A DNA stretch of 7,153 nucleotides from an uncultured Clostridia bacterium (GCA_946626395.1 CAMOUF010000091.1:1-7153), one strand, 5' to 3'. Shown: positions 1 to 6,799, counted from the first letter of the stretch. The notes: generated by a model from the sequence alone, not told the origin. Translations and numbers: made by a program.

Positions 1-719
1 AAGGCGTTGCTGGAAATGAAGATCAAGGGAGAAAAATAGTCGTTCCAGTTATTCACGAAGGAGAACACCGCCAGGGTGGTCCAGGCGGGCTTGAGCAGCG
101 GCATGGCGATGGTCCAGAATACCTTGTATTCCTTGGCCCCGTCGATGCGGGCGGCCTCCAGGATGGAATCGGGCAATTGCTCGCAGAACTGCTTCACCAG
201 GAAGAAATTATAGGCCACGGCGATTTTGGGAATGATCAGCGCCAGATAGCTGTTCACCAGGCCCAGTTTGTTCACCACCAGGTAATTGGGGATCTGGGTC
301 ACATGGGTGGAAAAGCTCAGCGCCGCCACCACCACCGCGAAAATGATCCCGCTGCCCGCCGGCTTATGCTTCACCAGCCCATAGGCCCCCATGCAGCACA
401 CGATCACGCTGGCCAGCACCGTGACCACGGTGGTGAACAGGGAATTGAAAATATAGCGGGTGAAGGGCACGGGGGAGGAGGAGAGGGAGGTGAGCAGGTC
501 GCTGAAATTCCGCAGGGTGGGCTTATGCACGATGATGCGGGGCGGATAAATATACAATTCATCCAGCGGCATCAGGCTGCGGCACACCATGGCGAACAGC
601 GGCAGCCCGGCGATCACCACCAGCGCCGTCAAAAGCACATACAGCATAAACCGGGAAAACGTCAGCTTCCTGAGACGGAATTTGAACCGCCGGGGTTTAT
701 ATACAGCTTTGGCCGTCAT
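1..719 (-). CDS. Carbohydrate ABC transporter permease, MalG/YtcP type (partial, C-terminus beyond window)
   Basis: Inner-membrane subunit of a sugar importer, pairing with the permease encoded just upstream. Translating the minus strand from the ATG at 719-717 gives 239 residues with no stop before the edge; the usual family length is about 270-300, so only the last few dozen residues are missing. Hydrophobic segments lie at about residues 24-46, 91-112, 124-146, 156-176 and from 213 on. The EAA loop that docks on the ATPase is at about 188-212 (EAARIDGAKEYKVFW then MPLLKPA), followed by the family-typical FVNNWNDYFSPL. The start is supported by GGGAGGAG at about 727-734, roughly 8 bases upstream. 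The gene follows the MalF-type gene after a 116-base gap filled mostly by a palindromic repeat. The family call is secure; the sugar is not shown by the sequence. Confidence 0.93.
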   Translation of the reverse strand, partial: MTAKAVYKPRRFKFRLRKLTFSRFMLYVLLTALVVIAGLPLFAMVCRSLMPLDELYIYPPRIIVHKPTLRNFSDLLTSLSSSPVPFTRYIFNSLFTTVVTVLASVIVCCMGAYGLVKHKPAGSGIIFAVVVAALSFSTHVTQIPNYLVVNKLGLVNSYLALIIPKIAVAYNFFLVKQFCEQLPDSILEAARIDGAKEYKVFWTIAMPLLKPAWTTLAVFSFVNNWNDYFSPLIFISSNA

Positions 720-755
720 GGCGTCGCTCCTCCCATTGCGTCAGTGGTATTCTGT

Positions 756-835
756 CAGTTCAAAGTTCTAAGTTCCAAGCGATTTCGCTCACAGCGGGGA
801 TGGATAAAAACATTTTTTCTTGGAACTTGGAACTG
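756..835. repeat. Palindromic element A with 7-base-unit arms, between the two permease genes
   Basis: Inverted repeat: AAGTTCCAAG (770-779) pairs exactly with CTTGGAACTT (819-828), and outside it CAGTTC (756-761) pairs with GAACTG (830-835). The left arm (24 bases) is 7 bases longer than the right arm (17 bases), which is one repeat unit of the AAGTTCC type. The loop holds a small GCG-N4-CGC hairpin (779-788). The right arm begins at the base directly after the TGA stop (838-836) of the upstream permease gene. No open reading frame or RNA family is recognised here. Its layout matches element B although the unit sequence differs. Confidence 0.75.
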
Positions 836-1747
836 TCAAGTGTTATCCTTAAAAACATGCATACAGATGCGGCCCAGGGTGAAGGTGATCACGAACAGCG
901 CCATGGCCACCGCGCTGGCATAGCCCATATTGAAGCGGGTGAAGGCGTAATCGTACAAATGGGCCACGATGGTGTGGGCGGCGTAGTTGGGGCTGGGCAT
1001 GCCCGCCACGGCGGTGGCCACGTCGAACACCCCGAAAGCGCCCACGATGGCGTTGATGGCGCCAAAGAGCATCTGGGGCTTCATCATGGGCAGGGTGATA
1101 TAGCGCAGCTCCTGGAATTTATTTTTGATGCCGTCCACCCGGGCGGCCTCGTACATGGCGGGGTCCACGTTCTGCAAGCCCGCCAGGAACACCAGAAATC
1201 CCGTGCCCATGCTCATCCAGATGGCGATGATCATAATGACCGGCAGCACATAGTTGGCGTCCTTGGTCCACAGGATGGGCTCTAAAATCAGCCCCGCCCG
1301 CAGAAGCAGGTTATTGATATAGCCGTACCGGTCGCCGGAAAACAGGATCAGCCAGATATTGGCCATGGCCACGCCGCTGGTCAGGCTGGGGGCGTAGAAC
1401 ATGAGGGAAAAGAACCCCCGCCCCCGCTTCACCAGCGTGATCAGCCAGGCCATCAGGAAGGAGGCGAAATAGCCGATGGGGCCGGTGATCACGGCGAACA
1501 CCATGGTGTTTTTCAGGGAGATCAGAAACACGTCGTCGTCCAGGATCAGCTGGGAATAATTGCTGATGCCCACGAACCGGGCGGGCTGGATCATATTGTA
1601 ATTGGTCAGGCTGTAATACATGGCCACAGCCACCGGCACGATCACAAACACCGCAAACAGGATCAGGAAGGGCAGCAGAAACGCATAGCCCGTGCCGTTC
1701 TTCCGCATCCATTCCTTGAAGCCGTTCTTCTTTACCGCCGCCTGCAC
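836..1747 (-). CDS. Carbohydrate ABC transporter permease, MalF/LplB type
   Basis: First membrane subunit of the sugar importer, forming the translocation pore with the MalG-type protein. The product is 303 residues, normal for the family. Six hydrophobic segments can be seen at about residues 21-46, 80-106, 112-137, 166-191, 226-248 and 274-299. The EAA loop that contacts the ATPase lies at about 199-225 (YEAARVDGIKNKFQE then LPMMKP). The start chosen is GTG at 1747-1745, with GGGAGG at 1760-1755 and a 7-base spacer. An in-frame TTG at 1753 would sit one base from that ribosome binding site and is unlikely to be used. It lies downstream of the binding-protein gene, from which a palindromic repeat separates it, and its TGA stop abuts another such repeat. 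Function is confident from sequence; substrate is inferred only from the operon. Confidence 0.94.
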   Translation of the reverse strand: MQAAVKKNGFKEWMRKNGTGYAFLLPFLILFAVFVIVPVAVAMYYSLTNYNMIQPARFVGISNYSQLILDDDVFLISLKNTMVFAVITGPIGYFASFLMAWLITLVKRGRGFFSLMFYAPSLTSGVAMANIWLILFSGDRYGYINNLLLRAGLILEPILWTKDANYVLPVIMIIAIWMSMGTGFLVFLAGLQNVDPAMYEAARVDGIKNKFQELRYITLPMMKPQMLFGAINAIVGAFGVFDVATAVAGMPSPNYAAHTIVAHLYDYAFTRFNMGYASAVAMALFVITFTLGRICMHVFKDNT

Positions 1748-1754
1748 GCGCAAA

Positions 1755-1760
1755 CCTCCC
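1755..1760 (-). promoter_or_regulatory. Ribosome binding site of the MalF-type permease
   Basis: GGGAGG on the minus strand, 7 bases before GTG at 1747. It decides the start: the TTG at 1753, two codons earlier, is only one base away from this site. Confidence 0.75.
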
Positions 1761-1769
1761 TTTTTATAA

Positions 1770-1876
1770 CAGTTAGGATTGAGGAGTGAGGAGTTAGGAG
1801 TTGTAAATTGTTTTCCACTTTTTATGCGCGAAGCGCAATCTATTAACTCCTCACTCCTAACTCCTCACTCCTCACT
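1770..1876. repeat. Palindromic element B with 7-base-unit arms, between binding protein and permease genes
   Basis: A perfect 22-base inverted repeat: 1780-1801 (starts TGAGGAGTGAGG) and its exact complement at 1853-1874. Both arms are tandem 7-base units of the AGTGAGG or AGTTAGG type and extend a little further with mismatches (left arm from 1770). The 51-base interior is AT-rich apart from a small TGCGC-GAA-GCGCA hairpin at 1825-1837. The arm supplies the TGA stop (1874-1872) of the binding-protein gene. On the mRNA it would fold into a long stem just after that stop. There is no clear run of T after it, so it does not look like a standard terminator. Confidence 0.85.
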
Positions 1877-4844
1877 TTTCAAGTCCAAACTCCACCCGTT
1901 TGTTGTGAAGCTCTTTGTTGATATCCTTGACCGCTTTTTCCAAAGCGTCCCGGGCGTTTTCATTGTTGATGACCACCCGGTTCCAGGCGTTGATGATATG
2001 GCGGCCGGTAAAGTAGCCGCCGGGCACGATCAATTGCTCCTCCGCCGCGTCCATCTGGGCGCGGATGACGCGCTCGTGCCGGGCGTCCCATGGCAGGGAA
2101 TAGAAGGCGTTGACGTTGGCGGTGTTCCAGCGGGCGCCCATGCCCAGAATAGCTTCCAGCTCCCGACCGTACCGGGTCTGCACTTCCTCGCTGCACCACC
2201 ATTTCAGGAATTGCCAGGCGGCGTCCTTCTTTTCGCTCTGGGAGAGAATGATGTTGGCGGTGGCCGCCGTGGTGCCCACGGTATGCTTCACCGTTCCGTC
2301 GGCCTGCAGGGTGCCCGGCACAGGGGCGATGCTCCAGCGGCCGTACAGCTCCGGCGCGGAGGTCATGAGCTGCATATAGGTGGTGAAATTGCCGATGCCG
2401 ATGGGCATGGTGCCGGTGCGGATGCGGGTGAAGAAATTGCTTTCCGCGTCGATTTCATAGTTGGCGTACATATCCGTCCAGGTCTTGAAGGCTTTGTACG
2501 CTTCCGGCGTATCCAGGCCGGAGGCCTCCCCCTCGCCCCGGTAATAATCCCCGCCCATCTGCAAAAGCAGCATGGTGAAGCCACGGAGCGCGCCGGGGGA
2601 ATTGCTGGACACGGAGGTGTCCACCGGCAGGGAGAAGCTCATATTGTTTTCATACAGCCGGGGCAGCAGCTTCTGGTACAGGTCCGTCCAGGTTTCCGGC
2701 AGCTCCAGGCCCAGTTCGGCCAGCACGTCCTGCCGGTAAATCATGCAGGTAAAATCCATGGTTTCCGGCAGGGCATACACCCCGCCGTTGTAGCGGAAGG
2801 GGATCAGGCTGCTTTCATAAAAGCTGGAAGCAGCTTCCTCAAAATCCGGGAACTGGCTCAGATCCACCACCGCTTCCCGGAAAGCGAATTCGTTGGGCAG
2901 GTTGTATTCCACGGAAAGGGCCACGTCCGGGGCGGTGCCGCTGGCCACGGAGAGCATAATGGTGTTCACCGAGCCGGTGGACAATTGCCCCGTGGGCAGC
3001 ACATGCAGGTTGATCACGATGCCGGTTTTGGGGGTGAAATCCTCGTCCGCCAGCTCCTTTAAAATTTCGCCCCACTCGGTGCCCCGGGCGATCCACACGT
3101 TGAGCACGGTGGTTTCGGTATCCTTGGGCAGATCGTCCACGATCAGGCCCACGCTGTCATAGTCCTTGGAGAAGGAAGCCATGAAGTTTTCCCCCGTCAC
3201 CGCCATGCGCTGCCAGAAATTGGAGGTGGCCATATCGAAAGTCACGTCCGGGGCGGTCAGCACCAGATAATCCATGGCCATGGGGCATTTTTCAATGGAG
3301 GCGATGTAGGTGCCCAGGTTGCTCTGGGCGTTGTCCAAATCGCTCAGAGCCTTGGGGATGCGGTCCACGTCCTCGGAAAAGAAGCGAAGCTGGTCGATGA
3401 TCTGCCGGTAGTTATTCTCCATGGAGGTGGTTTCGCTGGAAATGGAAGACAGCAGATCGGCGCTTTCCACCAGCCGGTCCGCCAGGTAGGTGAGCTGGCC
3501 GCTCAATTCCGGCATGGTGCGGTACAGGTCATACTCATAGTTATAGTCCGGTTCGGACCCGGTGATTTTCACGATTTCCCGCTGCACCTGGCCCAGATAG
3601 GTGGTATCCTTTTCCGTGCGGCGCATGATATCGCCAATGGGCCCCAGCTTCACCGTGGCGGTCAGGGTATGCTTTCCCTTTTCCAGATAGAACTGATAGG
3701 GAACGCCGTTCTGATCCCGCAGGGTATCGCCGTACCAATGGCTGTCGTAGGGGAAAGAATACAGCTTCATTTCCTCGAAGGGAATCTCCCCGTCGATCAT
3801 GATCTGCCGATAGGAGGGCATGCCGGGGTCGGTGGTTTGCAGCACCTTAAAATGGATGGCGTACAGGCCGGATTCCGGCGCGTCGATTTCCCAGCTCACC
3901 GCCGCGTTGCCCAGCCGCCAGCGATAGCCGCCCACGATGTTCAGCACCCGGTTGGCGCCGGATTTGGGCTCGGTCATGGGATCGGCGTCGGATTCACGGC
4001 GGATCACGTTTTCACTGCGCCAGGCGCTGTTTTCCGCCTGGAGCTTCACCACCGTATCGCCGGACACGGGCCGGTATCCCGCGCTCTGCCATTCCGCCAA
4101 TTTCTCCGCATAGGAGGGATAGGTCCGGGGCGAAACAAAAGCGATCTCCCCCAGCACCACGGGCTGATCCACATATTTGAAGGCGATTTCATGCTCCCCG
4201 GCGGACAGATAGAATTGCAGCGGGTCCACATAGATGGCCTGCTGATCCACAGCCCGCACGGTCTGCCACACCTGCTTTTCATGCATATGGGGCCACACCT
4301 CGTCGCCGATGGCGTTCAAGCGCATTTTGCCGTCCGGCTGCGCTTCTTCCTCGAACACCCGGTAGAAGCACAGGTTATTGGCTTCCTCAAAGGGCGTTTC
4401 CCCGTCCACGGTGATTTTCCGCTGCACCTTGGCTTCGTTGCCGCCCAAGGCCAGATAGGTCACCTGCAATTCATACAGGCCGGGCTGCTCCACCAGAATA
4501 TGCCAAACGGCTTCGCTGTCGCTGTCCCCGGAGGAAAGCACGGTTTTGAAGCCGCCCTCCTGCCCGGGATAGAGGGAAGCATACGCTTCAAAGCCCTCCG
4601 CCAGCTGAATATCGCCGGACAAAGCCGCGTCGGCGGGGCGCAGCGCGATCCGGGCGTCCTGGGGAGCAGGCATATATTTTTCGGGTTCCAGCACCCATTC
4701 TGCCTGCAAATCCCCGTATTCAACGGCGGCTTCCACCTGCATGGCATACATATCCGCCCATGGGGCGTCCGTCTGCTCCGCGAGCGCGCAGAAAACGCCT
4801 GTCAGGCAGAACACCAATACCATCATCCCGGCAAGACGCTTCAC
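1872..4844 (-). CDS. Very large extracellular solute-binding protein (family 1) with duplicated N-terminal beta domains
   Basis: Secreted receptor that should capture an oligosaccharide and deliver it to the two permeases downstream. The product is 990 residues, about twice the usual 420-550. Residues 1-22 form a signal peptide (KR, then a hydrophobic core, ending ALA before EQ); Cys19 lacks a convincing lipobox, so anchoring by lipid is not supported. Two similar predicted beta-sandwich domains follow, at about 65-240 and 265-430, sharing the motif VDGETPFEE / IDGEIPFEE. A helix-rich polar linker covers about 431-565. The binding-protein fold occupies about 578-990, with GTAPDVALS, GGVYALPE and WQFLKWWCSEE typical of the family. 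The start is GTG at 4844: AAGGAGG lies 8 bases before it, whereas a TTG at 4862 would place that site inside the gene. The role of the front half is unknown; carbohydrate or cell-surface binding is an inference. Confidence 0.9.
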   Translation of the reverse strand: MKRLAGMMVLVFCLTGVFCALAEQTDAPWADMYAMQVEAAVEYGDLQAEWVLEPEKYMPAPQDARIALRPADAALSGDIQLAEGFEAYASLYPGQEGGFKTVLSSGDSDSEAVWHILVEQPGLYELQVTYLALGGNEAKVQRKITVDGETPFEEANNLCFYRVFEEEAQPDGKMRLNAIGDEVWPHMHEKQVWQTVRAVDQQAIYVDPLQFYLSAGEHEIAFKYVDQPVVLGEIAFVSPRTYPSYAEKLAEWQSAGYRPVSGDTVVKLQAENSAWRSENVIRRESDADPMTEPKSGANRVLNIVGGYRWRLGNAAVSWEIDAPESGLYAIHFKVLQTTDPGMPSYRQIMIDGEIPFEEMKLYSFPYDSHWYGDTLRDQNGVPYQFYLEKGKHTLTATVKLGPIGDIMRRTEKDTTYLGQVQREIVKITGSEPDYNYEYDLYRTMPELSGQLTYLADRLVESADLLSSISSETTSMENNYRQIIDQLRFFSEDVDRIPKALSDLDNAQSNLGTYIASIEKCPMAMDYLVLTAPDVTFDMATSNFWQRMAVTGENFMASFSKDYDSVGLIVDDLPKDTETTVLNVWIARGTEWGEILKELADEDFTPKTGIVINLHVLPTGQLSTGSVNTIMLSVASGTAPDVALSVEYNLPNEFAFREAVVDLSQFPDFEEAASSFYESSLIPFRYNGGVYALPETMDFTCMIYRQDVLAELGLELPETWTDLYQKLLPRLYENNMSFSLPVDTSVSSNSPGALRGFTMLLLQMGGDYYRGEGEASGLDTPEAYKAFKTWTDMYANYEIDAESNFFTRIRTGTMPIGIGNFTTYMQLMTSAPELYGRWSIAPVPGTLQADGTVKHTVGTTAATANIILSQSEKKDAAWQFLKWWCSEEVQTRYGRELEAILGMGARWNTANVNAFYSLPWDARHERVIRAQMDAAEEQLIVPGGYFTGRHIINAWNRVVINNENARDALEKAVKDINKELHNKRVEFGLEK

Positions 4845-4852
4845 GAAACGCG

Positions 4853-4859
4853 CCTCCTT
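4853..4859 (-). promoter_or_regulatory. Ribosome binding site of the solute-binding protein
   Basis: AAGGAGG on the minus strand, 8 bases before GTG at 4844. It overlaps the codons that a TTG start at 4862 would use, which rules against that longer start. Confidence 0.85.
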
Positions 4860-4885
4860 CAATATTTCAATTCTCCATCGAGTGT

Positions 4886-4914
4886 ACTATATCAAAAATC
4901 CGTGAAAAAAACAA
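4886..4914 (-). promoter_or_regulatory. Possible internal promoter for the binding-protein gene
   Basis: On the minus strand TTGTTT (4914-4909) and TATAGT (4891-4886) are spaced by 17 bases, followed by a leader of about 35 bases to the GTG start. The -10 box is one base from consensus; the -35 box keeps only TTG. The gap it lies in (4845-4985) is AT-rich. A second promoter here would raise binding-protein expression relative to the GH43 enzyme. This is pattern matching in AT-rich DNA, so confidence is modest. Confidence 0.4.
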
Positions 4915-4943
4915 TAGGAGCATTCAAATTTTCATGCATACTA

Positions 4944-4962
4944 TGCGCCGCTTCATGGCGCA
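4944..4962. other. Stem-loop after the GH43 gene
   Basis: TGCGCC (4944-4949) and GGCGCA (4957-4962) form a 6-base-pair stem with a 7-base loop, 23 bases after the GH43 stop. No T run follows on the minus strand, so it is not a convincing terminator. It could slow RNA decay or cause partial readthrough control; that is inference. Confidence 0.35.
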
Positions 4963-4985
4963 AGTGTTCTTTTTGCTTCCGTATT

Positions 4986-6452
4986 TTACTGGGCTTTGGA
5001 TATTTTTACATACTTCACATCCGCCCAGCCGCCCCAGCGGCCCAGGGTATTGAGCACGAACAGGCCGGGCCGGGCCCCCGTCCAGCCCCCGCAGGTCATG
5101 GGGTATTCGCCGCCCAGGGGGCGCATGGAATAATTGCCTTCCCCATAGAAGAAAGACACGTTGCCCCGGCGCACCCGCATCCGCAGCTGGATTTCCGCGT
5201 AGGGCCACATCACCTCATAGATAGGCGTTTCCGTGACCCGCTCCGGCACCCACCGGCTGATTTCCACCGCCATGCCCATTTTCAGGCTCACCCGGCCCTG
5301 GCCCAGGGCGATGTAATAATACGTATAGCCCATCATGCCCAGGCCCGCGATATCCCCGTCCTGGGCGTGGGTGTTGAACTGCACGTCCATATCGAAATCG
5401 TGGCACTGCATCAGCTGGGACAGGAAGTTGCCCGCGTGGAACAGGCTTTCCGCCGGGGCGGCGTGGAGCCGCAGGCCGGGCTTCAATTCCGTGTACCAGC
5501 TCATATTGGGGTTGGCCTGCCACTGCCATTGGAGCCCCAGGCCGGTTTTAAACTCATCGGAGGAGGGGATTTCCCCGGCGAAGGGCGGCAGATCCACCTG
5601 GCCCCCCAGCACAGGCGCGCCCTTCTTCCCCATCACCGGCCAGCCGTCGGACCAATCCACCGGCTGCAAATGGGTCACCCGGCCATACGCGTCCATATCC
5701 TGAAAATGAATGAACCAGTCTTTCCCGTGGCCGTCGTTGACCCAGCCCCCCTGATGGGGGCCGTTGATGGGCGTGTTGCCCTGGCCCAGCACCACCCGGC
5801 GCTCATAGGGGCCGTAAATATTATCCGCCCGCAGGGCCAATTGATAGCCGGGCTTTACGCTGCCCGCCGGGCAAAGAATCCAATACATTCCATCCCGCTT
5901 GTAGGCCTTGGGCCCCTCCACGGTGATGTCGTCATGGTCCGCCCCGTCATACACCATACGGCCCTTGTCGATCACCGTCAGGCCGTCCGCGGACATTTTA
6001 TGCACGTACAGCACATTGTTGATCCCCGCCCGGCTGGCCGCGAACCCGTGCACCAGCCACACCCGGCCGTCGTCGTCAAACAGGGGGCAGGGGTCGATCC
6101 AGCCGGTCACGTCCTTCACGTAATGGCATTCCCATTCCCCGGCGGGGTCCTTGGCGGTAAAGGCGAAGAGGCCCTCGTCCGGCATGCACACGTACACATA
6201 AAACATCCCGTTGTGATACCGCAGGCTGGGGGCCCAGATGCCGCATTTATGGGCGGGCTTGTCATAGCGGGCAAAGGGCAGCCGCCGGGCGGCATAGCCG
6301 ATCAATTCCCAATGGACCAAATCCCGGGAATGCAGCACCGGAATGCCCGGCACATAGGTAAAGGAAGAAGAGATCATATAAAAATCTTCCCCCACCCGGA
6401 TCACGTCGGGGTCGGAATAATCTCCATACAGAATCGGATTGGTGTAGCGCAT
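4986..6452 (-). CDS. Glycoside hydrolase family 43 protein (beta-xylosidase / alpha-L-arabinofuranosidase type)
   Basis: Inverting glycosidase expected to release xylose or arabinose from short oligosaccharides. The product has 488 residues. The N-terminal five-bladed beta-propeller (about 1-290) carries the three GH43 acids: general base Asp14 in YSDPD, pKa-modulating Asp120 in GWIDPCP, and general acid Glu179 in TVEGPK. His233 in GPHQGG matches the conserved metal- or substrate-site histidine. The remainder (about 300-488) looks like the C-terminal beta-sandwich found in two-domain GH43 enzymes. There is no signal peptide, so it should act in the cytoplasm on imported sugar. ATG at 6452 has GGAG 9 bases upstream (6465-6462). 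It is the first gene of the operon, behind a consensus promoter. The N-terminal pattern resembles subfamilies 11/12, but the exact subfamily and substrate cannot be fixed by eye. Confidence 0.93.
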   Translation of the reverse strand: MRYTNPILYGDYSDPDVIRVGEDFYMISSSFTYVPGIPVLHSRDLVHWELIGYAARRLPFARYDKPAHKCGIWAPSLRYHNGMFYVYVCMPDEGLFAFTAKDPAGEWECHYVKDVTGWIDPCPLFDDDGRVWLVHGFAASRAGINNVLYVHKMSADGLTVIDKGRMVYDGADHDDITVEGPKAYKRDGMYWILCPAGSVKPGYQLALRADNIYGPYERRVVLGQGNTPINGPHQGGWVNDGHGKDWFIHFQDMDAYGRVTHLQPVDWSDGWPVMGKKGAPVLGGQVDLPPFAGEIPSSDEFKTGLGLQWQWQANPNMSWYTELKPGLRLHAAPAESLFHAGNFLSQLMQCHDFDMDVQFNTHAQDGDIAGLGMMGYTYYYIALGQGRVSLKMGMAVEISRWVPERVTETPIYEVMWPYAEIQLRMRVRRGNVSFFYGEGNYSMRPLGGEYPMTCGGWTGARPGLFVLNTLGRWGGWADVKYVKISKAQ

Positions 6453-6530
6453 TTTTCATCGCTCCCTTTTCGTTCGTGTGGCGGTTCCCTGTGCTGGTCA
6501 GCGTCTATTATTGATCGTTCCATCGGTGAC

Positions 6531-6559
6531 ATTATAATCCATATTCTTTTGTATGTCAA
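6531..6559 (-). promoter_or_regulatory. Consensus sigma-A (sigma-70 type) promoter of the GH43-transporter operon
   Basis: On the minus strand TTGACA (6559-6554) and TATAAT (6536-6531) match consensus in all 12 positions with the optimal 17-base spacer. Transcription should start near 6524, giving a leader of about 72 bases before the GH43 ATG. So strong a core promoter on a sugar-use operon suggests control by a repressor rather than by an activator that rescues a weak promoter; this is inference. Confidence 0.85.
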
Positions 6560-6568
6560 TATTTTTGG

Positions 6569-6581
6569 ATGTATAATCTGG
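6569..6581 (-). promoter_or_regulatory. Direct repeat copy 1 (CCAGATTATACAT), possible regulator site
   Basis: Minus-strand 13-mer that matches the copy at 6673-6661 in 12 of 13 positions, 92 bases apart in the same direction. It ends about 10 bases upstream of the -35 box, a usual place for a bound regulator. Chance similarity in AT-rich DNA is possible. Confidence 0.3.
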
Positions 6582-6631
6582 GATTTTTGAAAATTTAATT
6601 TACCTGATTTTACATTGTTTTTTAAATTTGT

Positions 6632-6643
6632 CTGATATATCAG
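6632..6643. promoter_or_regulatory. 12-base perfect palindrome CTGATATATCAG, possible operator
   Basis: Perfect two-fold symmetry over 12 bases, about 110 bases upstream of the predicted transcription start. It could bind a dimeric regulator. No regulator gene is present in the window to pair with it. Confidence 0.3.
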
Positions 6644-6660
6644 TGTATTTCGGTTCGTGA

Positions 6661-6673
6661 ATGTATAATTTGG
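6661..6673 (-). promoter_or_regulatory. Direct repeat copy 2 (CCAAATTATACAT), possible regulator site
   Basis: Second copy of the 13-mer seen at 6581-6569, differing at one position and in the same orientation, about 140 bases upstream of the predicted transcription start. Confidence 0.28.
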
Positions 6674-6698
6674 TTGATGCATGCACATGCTTATTTTT

Positions 6699-6710
6699 GA
6701 CAATCTTGTC
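6699..6710. promoter_or_regulatory. Inverted repeat GACAA-N2-TTGTC
   Basis: Perfect 5-base inverted repeat with a 2-base centre, lying just left of the half repeat element. It may be an operator half-site pair or chance. Confidence 0.2.
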
Positions 6711-6719
6711 CCCTCATCA

Positions 6720-6765
6720 TTGCGCGAAGCGCAAACTATTAACTCCTCACTCCTCACTCCTCACT
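6720..6765. repeat. Half copy of palindromic element (element C)
   Basis: Contains the same hairpin core as element B (TTGCGC-GAA-GCGCAA, 6720-6734), then the same TATTAACTCCTCACTCCT arm, with one 7-base unit fewer (to about 6765). The opposite arm (AGTGAGG-type units) is absent to its left. This shows that the element is a dispersed family and that single-arm forms exist. It lies between the ATPase terminator and the GH43 promoter. Confidence 0.75.
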
Positions 6766-6799
6766 GATTTAAAGCTTTCTTCAAATGCAGATACATACC

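Noticed and set aside
756..835. Intrinsic terminator between the permease genes
   Set aside because: The stem is long and interrupted and no T run follows the second arm on the minus strand; termination between two obligate partner subunits would also be unexpected.
1748..1753. TTG start at 1753 for the MalF-type permease
   Set aside because: Only one base separates it from GGGAGG; GTG at 1747 has a 7-base spacer.
1770..1876. CRISPR array, because of repeated short units
   Set aside because: Units are 7 bases in direct tandem without spacers, arranged as two inverted arms; no cas genes.
1779..3062. A 427-codon plus-strand open frame starting inside element B
   Set aside because: Antisense to the binding-protein gene, with the same low-complexity shadow composition; its start lies within the repeat.
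4845..4862. TTG start at 4862 for the binding protein
   Set aside because: The AAGGAGG ribosome binding site would fall inside the gene; GTG at 4844 is correctly spaced and yields a clean signal peptide.
6500..6530. Catabolite-control (cre) site near the transcription start
   Set aside because: The stretch TGGAACGATCAA resembles part of the cre consensus but lacks a base between AA and CG and has no good right half.
3669..6590. A 973-codon plus-strand open frame across the GH43 and binding-protein genes
   Set aside because: It lies antisense to two genes with clear protein families. Its translation is rich in His, Gly, Pro and Gln without recognisable domains, as expected from the complement of GC-rich coding DNA, and no ribosome binding site supports it.
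6697..6725. Plus-strand promoter starting at TTGACA (6697-6702)
   Set aside because: No -10-like sequence at 16-18 bases downstream, and no plus-strand gene follows.
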